Part shown: piece by piece, positions 51,906-60,651 of the stretch
Numbering within the stretch: position 1 is the first letter of the stretch
Layout of the letters: the number at the start of each line of letters is the position of its first letter
NCBI GenBank assembly: GCA_035649635.1
Contig: DASRJE010000154.1
Location: forward strand, 1-64,000
Origin: Gp6-AA40 sp035649635
Lineage (GTDB): Bacteria > Acidobacteriota > Vicinamibacteria > Vicinamibacterales > UBA2999
DNA length: 64,000 nucleotides
Reading direction: 5' to 3'
Notes under the pieces: model-generated
Told to the model about the DNA's origin: nothing
Seen by the model: only the letters and a program-made list of their open reading frames with translations
Database searches by the model: none
Translations under genes and position numbers: made by a program

Positions 51906-52754
51906 CTAACGCGGTTCGGTAGAAGTATTTTGGGCGAGTTGCCGGAGGTGCTCGGGCGTCGTGTTCGGAAACCCGAAGAACTCGAGGTACTTCGGGATCT
52001 GCTCGAACAGCATGTCAGTGCCGACCTGTACGCGGCACCCGCGAGCCTGAGCGGCAATCAGACATGGTGTCATCCCCGTCGCCATGACGACGTCGCCGAC
52101 CCACGTGCCAGGCGCGATTCGCTCGACATCCACCGGCATCGGGTCGTCGTCGTGCGTGCCCATCGGCGTTGCGTTGACCACGATGTCACAGTCAGTCGGA
52201 TCGTCGCTGCCCGTTCTCAGATCGAGGTTCGGATAGAACGACGAGAGACGGTTAGCCAGCGCTCGTGCGGGCTCGGGAGCAATGTCGAAGACGGCGATCG
52301 AGCGGGCCCCCGCTGATGCCAGGGATGCGGCGATCGCCGAGCCAACACCGCCGGCGCCGGCGATAAAGGCACGCGCTCCAGCAAGCCGGCATCCCTTCCG
52401 CTCCAGGGCCCTGATGAACCCTTCACCGTCGAACAGATCGCCCTGCAGGCGACCGTCCTCCATCCGCCGCACGGCATTGCACGCGCCCGCAATGCGAACT
52501 GCGGCCGACACCTCGTTCACCAGCGCCGCTGCCGCAACTTTGTGCGGCATCGTGATGAGCGCGCCGCGGATGTTCGTGAGTTTGAACACCGCCGCCAGAA
52601 CGTCCGGGAAGTCCTCGGAACGACAACCCATCGGCACGACCACGGCGTCGATGCCAGCGTGCTCGAAGTACGGGTTGTAGATGAGGGGCGACTTGAACCC
52701 GTGCGTAGGAAAGCCGATGTGCGCGATGAGGTCCGTCGTGCCTCGAATCGTCAT
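51906..52754 (-). CDS. AroE-like shikimate dehydrogenase family oxidoreductase in an aromatic operon
   Basis: A 282-residue protein of the shikimate/quinate dehydrogenase superfamily. N-terminal substrate motif: IGFPTHGFKSPLIYNPYFEH; catalytic lysine: GALITMPHKVAAA; NADP Rossmann: AFIAGAGGVGSAIAASLASA; later VNATPMGTHDDDPMP. The usual NTD before the catalytic Asp is replaced by LFD (GDLFDGEGFIRAL), so the substrate may not be shikimate. It overlaps the MFS gene by 4 bases (ATGA), the last gene of the benzoyl-CoA operon. A role in oxidising shikimate or quinate to feed protocatechuate is an attractive but unproved idea. Confidence 0.85.
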   Translation of the reverse strand: MTIRGTTDLIAHIGFPTHGFKSPLIYNPYFEHAGIDAVVVPMGCRSEDFPDVLAAVFKLTNIRGALITMPHKVAAAALVNEVSAAVRIAGACNAVRRMEDGRLQGDLFDGEGFIRALERKGCRLAGARAFIAGAGGVGSAIAASLASAGARSIAVFDIAPEPARALANRLSSFYPNLDLRTGSDDPTDCDIVVNATPMGTHDDDPMPVDVERIAPGTWVGDVVMATGMTPCLIAAQARGCRVQVGTDMLFEQIPKYLEFFGFPNTTPEHLRQLAQNTSTEPR

Positions 52755-54187
52755 GGCCGTTGCTTCGCGACACGTTCTCTGTGCCTCTGTGCCTCGGTGT
52801 GTCGTGTTCTGGTGAAGGTGGCCAGGGCGCGCAACCGAACGTACTCGTGCTCGTCAACCGGCACAGCGTCCGCATCTCCGAGGTCGCGAAGATGGATGCG
52901 AGACGTTTCGCGCGCACTCCAGGCGGCGATCGCCGCGACGATGGTTACGCCGAACGTGATTGCGCCGACCGTCGCTGGAACGCGCGAGGCGCCCGGCGGC
53001 GCGACTGCGGCAAACAGCGCTGGCATCAGTGCCGTCAGCATCGTGCCGAGGTTCTGCGCGATTGCCATCGCGGTAACCCGTACGCGCGGAGGGAACAGCT
53101 CCGGGTAGAAGCTCGGGAAAACGGCGTTGTAGCCCTGGTAAACGACTCCCCACATCACGAGCGAGGTCACAATCGCCAGCGGCACGTGCCTGATGCTGAT
53201 GGCGTAGAGATAGACGAATGAGAGCAGGCCCGAGGTGAGCGCGCCAGCCACCATCGGCGGGCGGCGGCCGATACGATCCGACAGATGCCCAACGAACGGG
53301 ATGACCAGCACAGCCACGCAGTTCCCAAGGACGGGAATCCACAGGTAGACGTCCTCCCGCATCTCGATGCCATAGCCAGGCTGCACAGCGTAGGCCGCGC
53401 CGAAGATCGTCGTGACGACGGGGATGACGTTCATCAGCGCCATGCAGGTCACGCGCAACATGTCCGCCCCGTTGTTGGTGATGGCCTGTACAACGGGTGC
53501 TCTTGTTATCGTTCCGCTCGCATGCTGCTCGGTGAAGACAGGCGTTTCCGCGACACGACGACGGATGACGTAGCCCGCCGCAACGGCGAACACGCTGAAC
53601 AGGAATGGCACACGCCACCCCCACGTCATGAACGCATCCCGCGGCAGGTAACGCGCCAGCGGCAGGAACACGGCGGCGGCAAGGATCTGGCCGGCTTGAA
53701 CGCCCTGCAGGGTGAAGCTCGAATAGAGGCCGCGATGGCCGAACGGCGCGTGCTCCAGAATCATCGAGCTCGAGCCGGAAATCTCGCCAGCCACCGCGAA
53801 TCCCTGGATTAGACGCAGCACGACCAGCAGCGTCGGAGCGAGCACACCAGCCTGCTCGTACGTTGGCAACGCGCCGACGGCCATGGTGGAGAGTCCCATC
53901 AGGATCATGCAGCCGACGAGGACCTGCCTGCGGCCATGCGTGTCTCCCCAGTGCCCCAGGACGATCGCGCCCACGGGCCGGGCGACGTAACCCACACCAT
54001 AGGTCGCGAGCGACGCAACGATGGCGACCGTCGGATTGCCAGAGGGAAAGAAGACCTGGGGGAAGACGAGCGATGCCGCGGTGGCGTAGATGAAGAAGTC
54101 GTAGTACTCGAGCGCTGAACCGACCCAGCCGCCGGCCACGGCGCGGTGAGACTGCGGTGATGTCGTCTGTCTCAGACGCGGTGCCAA
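52751..54187 (-). CDS. MFS transporter, metabolite:H+ symporter (MHS/ShiA-like) family
   Basis: A 12-helix MFS protein of about 478 residues. MHS features are clear: WVGSALEYYDFFIYATAASL in helix 1, ATYGVGYVARPVGAIVLGHW, GDTHGRRQVLVGCMILMG, LVVLRLIQGFAVAGEISGSS, RRVAETPVF, and FVGHLSDRIGRRPPMVAGAL. This subfamily imports shikimate, aromatic acids, 2-oxoglutarate and similar acids. The frame is open back to 54277, inside boxC. I place the start at TTG 54187, which gives a normal MHS N-terminus and a 16-base overlap with boxC; this start is uncertain. It probably brings the pathway's substrate into the cell. Confidence 0.88.
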   Translation of the reverse strand: MAPRLRQTTSPQSHRAVAGGWVGSALEYYDFFIYATAASLVFPQVFFPSGNPTVAIVASLATYGVGYVARPVGAIVLGHWGDTHGRRQVLVGCMILMGLSTMAVGALPTYEQAGVLAPTLLVVLRLIQGFAVAGEISGSSSMILEHAPFGHRGLYSSFTLQGVQAGQILAAAVFLPLARYLPRDAFMTWGWRVPFLFSVFAVAAGYVIRRRVAETPVFTEQHASGTITRAPVVQAITNNGADMLRVTCMALMNVIPVVTTIFGAAYAVQPGYGIEMREDVYLWIPVLGNCVAVLVIPFVGHLSDRIGRRPPMVAGALTSGLLSFVYLYAISIRHVPLAIVTSLVMWGVVYQGYNAVFPSFYPELFPPRVRVTAMAIAQNLGTMLTALMPALFAAVAPPGASRVPATVGAITFGVTIVAAIAAWSARETSRIHLRDLGDADAVPVDEHEYVRLRALATFTRTRHTEAQRHRERVAKQRP

Positions 54188-55860
54188 TCGAATCTCGATG
54201 GCGCACCCGTGCCGTAGACCTTCAGCGCCCCTGACGTTCCGACTGCATTCGGGCGGCTGAAGACCCAGTTCTGCCACGCTGACAAACGACCAAAGACGCG
54301 CGTCGCTTGCGTCTCGGGCAATGGGAACCGCAGGCTCGCCTCCATCCCCGTCAACGCATCAGGCGACAGCGTTGTCCTGGTCTCAATCGCCTGACGCAGT
54401 TCGTCGCCCCAATCCAGCGAGTCCGGAATCTCAGTGACCAACCCGAGGGAATAGGCTGTACCGGCATCGAGGCGCTCGCCCGCTCGAGCCGTGGCTTCTG
54501 TAAGCTGCTCTGGCGCAAGCGCCCGCGCTTCGAGACGTGACACGCCGCTCACCGTCGGGAGCGCACCTGTGTTCATGCGCGACAATGCGACGTACGCCTG
54601 CGCTGTTGCTGGCTCGTTGTTGCGCATGTACCCGCGGTCTGCGGCCAGCAGCAGCTCGAGCAGCGTTCCGGCAAAGCAGGACTCCTCGGTCACCACGGCA
54701 TACAGCGAGCGCGACGAGACGTCGAGACGCGCGAGGGTTCGTCTCAACATGCCCAGCACTTCACGCACGAACCAATGCGCCTGGTTCTCGAGGATGAACT
54801 GATCGATGGCGAGTACTGCCTGAGAATCTCCACGAGTCTCGAGCAGCCATAGGCCGAGTGCCGTCTCGTTCGTGCGCAAGTGGAGGATCGCGTCGTCGAG
54901 TTCCCGCGCCATCGCCAACGGCCACCAGTCGGCGCCCTGAGCCTGTGCCTCGTCGATTGTGAGTAGCCGGATCGCCGCGGGGGCAGTCACGGTCATCGTC
55001 GCCGTGCGGCGACCGCGATCGAGATCGACGCGGACGTGCCGGTAGAGGATGGTCGTGTCGTTGACCTCTCGTTCGAGGGGCGTCAGCGCGATGCCGGTGG
55101 CCGTGAGAGGGCGGTCGCTCGTTCCGGCGAGCGCTTGCGCGCGTTCGCGTACCCTCGCGCTGAACTCCTGCGTTCGAGCCAGGGAATCGACGAGACGCCA
55201 TTCAAGCGCGCGTTGCCCGCGGATACCGTCGGGTGTCGTGCAGAGGACATCAGCGTGATCCCTGCGGACCCGCCGTTTGTCGATGAGGCGCGTCAAGCCA
55301 CCGGTGCCGGGCAGCACGCCGAGCAGCGCGACCTCGGGAAGGCTGACACTCGACGATCGATCGTCGACGAGGACGATTTCATCACAGGCGAGCGCGAGCT
55401 CGTAGCCGCCGCCCGCAGTCGTCCCGTTGCACGCGGCGATGAACTTCAGGCCCGAGTAGCGGCTGGAATCCTCCATGCCGTTGCGAGTCTCGTTGGTGAA
55501 CTTGCAGAAGTTCACTTTCCAGGCGTGGCTCGCCTGCGCCAGCATGTAGATGTTGGCGCCCGCCGAAAAGATGCGGCCTTTGGCGCTGGTGAGCACGACT
55601 ACGCGAACCTGCGGGTGCTCGAAGCGAATGCGCTGGAGGGCGTCGTGCAGCTCGATGTCGACGCCGAGGTCGTATGAGTTGAGCTTCAGCCGGTAGCCAG
55701 GTCGCAGGCCGGCCCTCTCGTTTACATCCATCGTGAGCGTGGCGACGACGCCGTCGATGCTCAGGTTCCAGTGGCGGTACTGGGACGGATCGGTTCGAAA
55801 GTCGACGGGCGGTTCGGCATCGGTATCGGACGATTCGTTCACGACGTCTTCAGCTTTCAT
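54172..55860 (-). CDS. boxC: Benzoyl-CoA-dihydrodiol lyase (2,3-epoxybenzoyl-CoA dihydrolase)
   Basis: A 562-residue enoyl-CoA-hydratase-superfamily enzyme. It opens the ring of 2,3-epoxybenzoyl-CoA with two waters, giving 3,4-didehydroadipyl-CoA semialdehyde and formate. Diagnostic segments are WNLSIDGVVATLTMDVNERA, GYRLKLNSYDLGVDIELHDA, GRIFSAGANIYML, GLKFIAACNGTTAGGGYELA, LPGTGGLTRLIDKRRVRRD and, at the end, SRPNAVGTSGALKVYGTG with FDWHRV. ATG 55860 has AGGAAG upstream and overlaps the isomerase gene by 11 bases. Length and motifs agree with a full, active BoxC. Confidence 0.96.
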   Translation of the reverse strand: MKAEDVVNESSDTDAEPPVDFRTDPSQYRHWNLSIDGVVATLTMDVNERAGLRPGYRLKLNSYDLGVDIELHDALQRIRFEHPQVRVVVLTSAKGRIFSAGANIYMLAQASHAWKVNFCKFTNETRNGMEDSSRYSGLKFIAACNGTTAGGGYELALACDEIVLVDDRSSSVSLPEVALLGVLPGTGGLTRLIDKRRVRRDHADVLCTTPDGIRGQRALEWRLVDSLARTQEFSARVRERAQALAGTSDRPLTATGIALTPLEREVNDTTILYRHVRVDLDRGRRTATMTVTAPAAIRLLTIDEAQAQGADWWPLAMARELDDAILHLRTNETALGLWLLETRGDSQAVLAIDQFILENQAHWFVREVLGMLRRTLARLDVSSRSLYAVVTEESCFAGTLLELLLAADRGYMRNNEPATAQAYVALSRMNTGALPTVSGVSRLEARALAPEQLTEATARAGERLDAGTAYSLGLVTEIPDSLDWGDELRQAIETRTTLSPDALTGMEASLRFPLPETQATRVFGRLSAWQNWVFSRPNAVGTSGALKVYGTGAPSRFDWHRV

Positions 55861-56629
55861 GGGACTTCCTGACGACAAAGGCCCGCATCGCGTCGCGGGC
55901 TTCGGCGGTCTTGAAGAGGCGAAGCTGGTTTACGCGCTCCGTGTGCAGGGCATCGTCAAGCGTTTCGCCGTACGACTGACGGATGGACTGTTTGGCCAGA
56001 GCAACGGCCAGAGGGGATTTGACCGCGATACGTGCGGCGAGCGCTATCGTTTCGTTTACCACCTCGCCATCGCCAACGACACGATTGAAGATCCCGAGCC
56101 GCAACGCATCGGGAGCGGACAGTATCTCGCCGGTAAAGGCCAATTCGAGGGCGCGTCCAAGGCCGACAAGGCGCGGAAGAAAATAGGTACCGCCCCAGTC
56201 CGGCTGAAGACCCACGCGGCTGAAGGTCTGACCGATCGAGGCGCTCGTCCCCGCTATGCGGATATCACAAGCGAGTGCGAGGTTCGCGCCGCCTCCGGCC
56301 GCCGCACCGTTCACCGCCGCGAGCACGGGCTTGCCCAGTCCGTCGATCGTTTTCACCACGCTGGCCCCGCCCTCGACGAGCGCCTCGAGCGTGTCCCACT
56401 CCTCACGGCATACGAGCTCGTACATGCGCCGGACATCTGCGCCGGCGCAGAAGCCTCGCCCGGCTCCTGTAATCACGACGGCGCGAATCGCCGTGTCTTC
56501 CGCCGCTGCGCGCACGACGTCGACGAGCTCCTCGCGCATCTGGTCGGCAAACGCGTTGAGCACCTCCGGGCGATTCAGGGTGATGAGGCCAACAGCATCG
56601 TGGCGGGAGAAGAGGATCTGGGCGCTCAC
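55850..56629 (-). CDS. PaaG-like enoyl-CoA hydratase/isomerase
   Basis: A crotonase-family protein of 259 residues from GTG 56629 (SAQILFSRHDAVGLITLNRP); an ATG at 56659 would add 10 residues that do not fit the family. The oxyanion-hole motif GRGFCAGADVRRM and GGGANLALACDIRIAGTSAS are present. The active-site segment FSRVGLQPDWGGTYFLPRLV, with Asp in place of one hydratase Glu, is the pattern of PaaG-type isomerases. In the box route it could isomerise or hydrate didehydroadipyl-CoA on the way to 3-oxoadipyl-CoA. It is translationally coupled to boxC. Confidence 0.88.
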   Translation of the reverse strand: MSAQILFSRHDAVGLITLNRPEVLNAFADQMREELVDVVRAAAEDTAIRAVVITGAGRGFCAGADVRRMYELVCREEWDTLEALVEGGASVVKTIDGLGKPVLAAVNGAAAGGGANLALACDIRIAGTSASIGQTFSRVGLQPDWGGTYFLPRLVGLGRALELAFTGEILSAPDALRLGIFNRVVGDGEVVNETIALAARIAVKSPLAVALAKQSIRQSYGETLDDALHTERVNQLRLFKTAEARDAMRAFVVRKSHES

Positions 56630-56695
56630 GCGATGACCCGCTCGAATTTGAACACGCATTCTATCTTACTGTCGCATGCGGTACGACGGGCGACG

Positions 56696-57328
56696 CTAGG
56701 CGCGGTTGGCGCGTCCGGTCACCGCGGCAAGAGCGACTCGTTCTGTCTTCTGAAGTCCGGCGACGAGGTAGTCGGCGAAGAGCTGCGCGATCTCATGCGA
56801 CGTTGCCTGGCCGGCCGGGTCGTACCAGCGCGGAATCCAGTTGATCGCACCGAAGATCACAAACGACGCCAGTTTGGGATCTCGCCGCGCGAAGAGGCCC
56901 GATTTCACGCCGTCGCCGATGATTTTGCGAAAGCCCTTGTCGATGCGATCGCGCTTGGCGATGACTTTCTTGAGCAGTGGCGGCGACAGCGCTTCCACCT
57001 CGAGTGTCCACGCCGTGCCGTGCAGAACGTCGATGAAGAGATGCACGAACGCCACGATCAAGCGGTGCATCTGCCGATCCGGCGGCAAGCCGGTTTGCTC
57101 GACCTCTTTGAGCTCTTTCAGGATCAGGCCCAGCGAGTAGTCGTGGCACGCGTAGAGGATCTCTTCTTTGTTGCGGAAGTAGTAGTACAGGTTGCCGGGC
57201 GCCATGTTCAGCGCGCTGGCAATCTGATCCACGCTCGCACCGTGATAGCCGCGGCGACGAAAGATGGCGGCCGCCGCGCGAAGGATCTCAATCCGCTTGC
57301 GCTCGCCGCGAGGGCGAATGCGATCCAT
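56696..57328 (-). CDS. TetR family transcriptional regulator of the box operon
   Basis: A 210-residue regulator with an N-terminal helix-turn-helix (RIEILRAAAAIFRRRGYHGA, SVDQIASALNMAPGNLYYYF, NKEEILYACHDYSL) and a ligand-binding C-terminal half with IPRWYDPAGQATSHEIAQLF, as in FadR/PaaR-like TetR proteins that sense acyl-CoA. It is encoded inside the operon, 58 bases after the CoA ligase and 66 bases before the isomerase, so autoregulation and release by benzoyl-CoA or a related thioester are likely. ATG 57328 has no strong ribosome site. Confidence 0.88.
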   Translation of the reverse strand: MDRIRPRGERKRIEILRAAAAIFRRRGYHGASVDQIASALNMAPGNLYYYFRNKEEILYACHDYSLGLILKELKEVEQTGLPPDRQMHRLIVAFVHLFIDVLHGTAWTLEVEALSPPLLKKVIAKRDRIDKGFRKIIGDGVKSGLFARRDPKLASFVIFGAINWIPRWYDPAGQATSHEIAQLFADYLVAGLQKTERVALAAVTGRANRA

Positions 57329-57386
57329 GCCGAGGAGCGTACCACACGGGATTCGCGTGTCAGCGTGGTCCGGCCAGGGCCGGACA

Positions 57387-58985
57387 CTAGGCAGGCTCGC
57401 GGGTTTGGGGCGCGGCCTCGCGAGTTTCGTGCTGCGAGGCGCGCTCGCGTAACTTGAATCGCTGCACTTTCCCTGTTGCCGTGGTCGGCAACGCATCGAC
57501 GAATTCCACCCAGCGGGGGCGCTTGTAGTCGGCGAGTCGGGTGCGAGCAAACTGCTGCAGTTCCGCCGCGAGTGCTGGCGTCGGATCGACGTCCTTGCTC
57601 GGCACGACATAGGCGAGGGGCTTCGCCAGGCCATCCTGGTCGGGTCGCCCGACCACGCCACAGGCGAGAACAGCCGGGTGTTCGAGGAGCGTGTGTTCCA
57701 GCTCTGTGGGGCTGACCCAGAGGCCTCCCACTTTGAGCATGTCGTCCGATCGCCCCGTGAACCAGTAGTACCCGTCCTCGTCTTGGTAGTAGTGGTCTCC
57801 TGTGCGAATCCAGTGTCCTTCAATCGTATTCTTGGTCAGCTCATGCTGGTTCCAGTAGAAAGCGCACGTGGAATCGCCCCTGATGAGCAGGCTGCCGACC
57901 TCCCCGCGTGGGACGGGCGCGTCCGCTTCGTCGACGAGTTTCGCGTCGTAGCCGGCGACGGGTATGCCGCTCGAGCCGGGCCGGATGCTGCCGCGCCGGT
58001 TGGAGATGAAGATGTGCAGTGCCTCGGTCGAGCCAATGCCATCGAGGATCTCCAACCCGAATCGCTCCCGAAAGCGCTCGAACACGGCTGGTGGCAGCGC
58101 CTCGCCCGCCGAAACGGCGCAGCGAACGCTCGATAAGTCGAACTCACGTTGCTCGTCGTGGTGCGACAGGAGCATCGCGTAGTGCGTGGGCACCGAGAAG
58201 AACAGCGTCGGGCGATAGCGCTCGACGAGGCCGTAGACGATCGGCGGTGTCACCGGTCCCGGCCAGAGGATGCTGGTGGCGCCGACAGCCAGCGGAAAGT
58301 ACATCGCGTTGCCGAGTCCGTATGCGAAGAACAGCTTCGCAACGCTGAAGCACCGATCTGAGGCGTCGATGCCGAGGACGCCGCGCGCATATCCTTCGGC
58401 GCAGACCACCATGTCATGCTGCAGGTGGACACAGCCTTTGGGGCGCCCGGTGCTGCCCGACGAATACAGCCAGAAGGCCGGCGCATCGCAACTCGTTTGT
58501 TCAGCCTCCAGGGAGGGATCGGCACGGCCGATCAGCGTGTCGAAATCGCGCGTCGCGCTGTGAGGCGTGGCGCCGACCACTACGACATGTCGTACCCAGG
58601 GACACCTCGGCACGACGTCGGCGACGCGAGGGTAGAGCGACGCGCTGACGATGGCCACCACCGCACGCGAGTCCTTCAGGACGAACTCGTAGTCGCTCGG
58701 TGTCCACAGGGTGTTCACCGGGATGGGCACTGCGCCGGTCTTGATCGCGCCGAAGAACGCGAACACCATCTCCGGGCCATCGAGCATCAGGAGGAGGACC
58801 CGTTCTTCCGGCCGGACGCCAAGTTCGGCCCGCAGTGCCGAACCGGTCCGGTTCACCTGCTCGTGGAGAGAGGCGTACGACACTCGTCGCTCTTCGCACT
58901 CGATGGCGATGGCCGGGCCCCGGCCTTCGGTGATGTGGCGATCGACGAAATAGGCAGCCGCGTTGAACACATCACTCGGGACCAT
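57387..58985 (-). CDS. Benzoate-CoA ligase family protein
   Basis: A 532-residue AMP-forming acyl-CoA synthetase that would activate benzoate or a hydroxybenzoate to its CoA thioester. Motifs: phosphate loop LYSSGSTGRPKGCVH, GLGNAMYFPLAVGATSI, ILDGIGSTEALHIFISNRRG, WIRTGDHYYQDEDGYYWFTG and the catalytic lysine in PTTATGKVQRFKLRE. The N-terminus (FNAAAYFVDRHITEGRGPAI) is typical of BclA/BadA-type benzoate ligases rather than general fatty-acid ligases. It is first in the minus-strand operon, with boxC downstream. Specificity between benzoate and substituted benzoates cannot be read from sequence by eye. Confidence 0.9.
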   Translation of the reverse strand: MVPSDVFNAAAYFVDRHITEGRGPAIAIECEERRVSYASLHEQVNRTGSALRAELGVRPEERVLLLMLDGPEMVFAFFGAIKTGAVPIPVNTLWTPSDYEFVLKDSRAVVAIVSASLYPRVADVVPRCPWVRHVVVVGATPHSATRDFDTLIGRADPSLEAEQTSCDAPAFWLYSSGSTGRPKGCVHLQHDMVVCAEGYARGVLGIDASDRCFSVAKLFFAYGLGNAMYFPLAVGATSILWPGPVTPPIVYGLVERYRPTLFFSVPTHYAMLLSHHDEQREFDLSSVRCAVSAGEALPPAVFERFRERFGLEILDGIGSTEALHIFISNRRGSIRPGSSGIPVAGYDAKLVDEADAPVPRGEVGSLLIRGDSTCAFYWNQHELTKNTIEGHWIRTGDHYYQDEDGYYWFTGRSDDMLKVGGLWVSPTELEHTLLEHPAVLACGVVGRPDQDGLAKPLAYVVPSKDVDPTPALAAELQQFARTRLADYKRPRWVEFVDALPTTATGKVQRFKLRERASQHETREAAPQTREPA

Positions 58986-59068
58986 GGCGGTCTATCAGAA
59001 TTTGAACGAGCATTCCAGTCTCGTGGACGATGCAGTGTAGACTACGCCCGCACTGTGGGAGGAGAGAA

Positions 59069-60637
59069 ATGATCGCTCGTGTCATCGTCATCGCTTTGGC
59101 GGCGACAGCCGTTCTCGTCGTGAATCCCTCGCGTGCCTCGGGCGCGCCTGTCCCGTGTGCGGATCTCGGCAGGCTCTCTCTCCCCGACACAACGATTACG
59201 TCGGCCGAGGAGATTCCGGCTGGAGAATGGGCGCCACCTGCAGGCCCGCGACAGACGAGTCTGCCTGCTTTCTGTCGAGTCGCGCTGACCGTCTCGCCTC
59301 AGATTCGCATCGAGGTCTGGCTGCCGAAAGACAACTGGAACGGACGGTATCGGGGTGAAGGTGGTGGAGGATATGCTGGCCAGATCTCTTACGGCGGTCT
59401 GGCCGCGGGCCTTCGCGCCGGTTACGCCACTGCCAGCACGGACACCGGACACCCGTCGTCGGTTGGTGGAACTTTTGCGCTCAACTCGGACGGGACATTG
59501 AACAGGCAATCGATCGTCGATTTTGCCGAGCGATCGCTGCACGAGTTGGCCATCAAGTCGAAGGCCGTGATCAAGGCGTACTACGATCGCGCGCCAACCT
59601 TCTCGTATTGGAACGGGTGTTCAACTGGTGGTCGTCAGGGACTGATAGCCGCACAGCGGTTTCCGCAGGAGTACGAGGGGCTGGTGATCGGTGCGCCCGC
59701 CATCAACTGGGATCGCTTCATCGCCGCTGAGCTCTGGCCGCAGATCGTGATGAACAAGTCGGTAGGGGCTCCCGTCGCGACGTCAAAGCTCACCGCGGTG
59801 ACGAACGCTGCAGTCGCCGCCTGCGATGCCAGCGACGGCGTGAAGGACGGGATCATCAACGACCCTCGCAAGTGTAGCTACGATCCATCGGCGCTCGCAT
59901 GCAAGGCCGGAGACGACCCCGCGGCGTGCCTGGCACCCCAAGAGGTGGACGCGGTTCGCAAGATCTGGAACGGTCCGGCCTCGGCATCAGGCGAGCGTCT
60001 CTGGTTCGGGCTCGAACGCGGCACTCCACTGGGGTTCCTCGCCGGCGGGAGCCCGTTCCCGATCGCCGCCACGCACTTCCAGTACTGGATCCGTCAGGAC
60101 CCGAAGTTCGATTGGCACACCTTGAGGGAGGCGGACTTCGAGGCCGACTTCAACACCTCGCAACGGAAGTTCAACGAAGTGATCGGAACCGATGATCCGA
60201 ACCTCGCCGCCTTTCGCAAACGGGGTGGCAAGATGATCATCTGGCACGGCGAGGCAGACCCTCTCATTTTCCCACGCGGCACCGTCAATTACTTCGAGCG
60301 TGTGCTGGCGGCGAACGGCGGTGCACGGCAGGTGAGTCAGTTCGCCCGCCTGTTCATGGCGCCCGGTGTTGGACACTGTGGGGGCGGTGACGGACCGAAT
60401 CCGGTCGGCGTCTTCGAAACGATGGTCAACTGGGTGGAGAAAGGCGTCGCGCCTGACTCACTTCCGGCAAGCCGCAGGCGTGAGGATGGAACTGTCATGT
60501 CGCGGCCGCTGTGCCCGTACCCAACCATTGCCAGGTGGAACGGCAGTGGCAGCACCGACGAGGCCGGGAACTTTTCATGCGTTGACGGACGGCAGGAGCC
60601 ACGAGACTTCAGAGTCGCCAACGCTCCACGCAAGTGA
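59069..60637 (+). CDS. Secreted tannase/feruloyl esterase family protein
   Basis: A 522-residue esterase; ATG 59069 follows GGGAGGAGAGAA and starts the signal MIARVIVIALAATAVLVV. The catalytic triad pattern is intact: SYWNGCSTGGRQGLIAAQRF with the nucleophile Ser next to Cys, Asp in IIWHGEADPLIFPRGT, and His in GVGHCGGGDGPNP, whose neighbouring Cys can bond to the first. Such CS-D-HC enzymes release gallate, ferulate or similar acids from plant esters outside the cytoplasm. It lies between two catabolic operons, divergent from the CoA ligase, and probably supplies their substrate. Confidence 0.93.
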   Translation: MIARVIVIALAATAVLVVNPSRASGAPVPCADLGRLSLPDTTITSAEEIPAGEWAPPAGPRQTSLPAFCRVALTVSPQIRIEVWLPKDNWNGRYRGEGGGGYAGQISYGGLAAGLRAGYATASTDTGHPSSVGGTFALNSDGTLNRQSIVDFAERSLHELAIKSKAVIKAYYDRAPTFSYWNGCSTGGRQGLIAAQRFPQEYEGLVIGAPAINWDRFIAAELWPQIVMNKSVGAPVATSKLTAVTNAAVAACDASDGVKDGIINDPRKCSYDPSALACKAGDDPAACLAPQEVDAVRKIWNGPASASGERLWFGLERGTPLGFLAGGSPFPIAATHFQYWIRQDPKFDWHTLREADFEADFNTSQRKFNEVIGTDDPNLAAFRKRGGKMIIWHGEADPLIFPRGTVNYFERVLAANGGARQVSQFARLFMAPGVGHCGGGDGPNPVGVFETMVNWVEKGVAPDSLPASRRREDGTVMSRPLCPYPTIARWNGSGSTDEAGNFSCVDGRQEPRDFRVANAPRK

Positions 60638-60651
60638 GAGGGCGACGAAGA

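Noticed and set aside
55733..57457. Plus-strand open frame of 574 residues across the box operon
   Set aside because: It is antisense to boxC, the isomerase and the TetR gene, all of which have clear family motifs on the minus strand.
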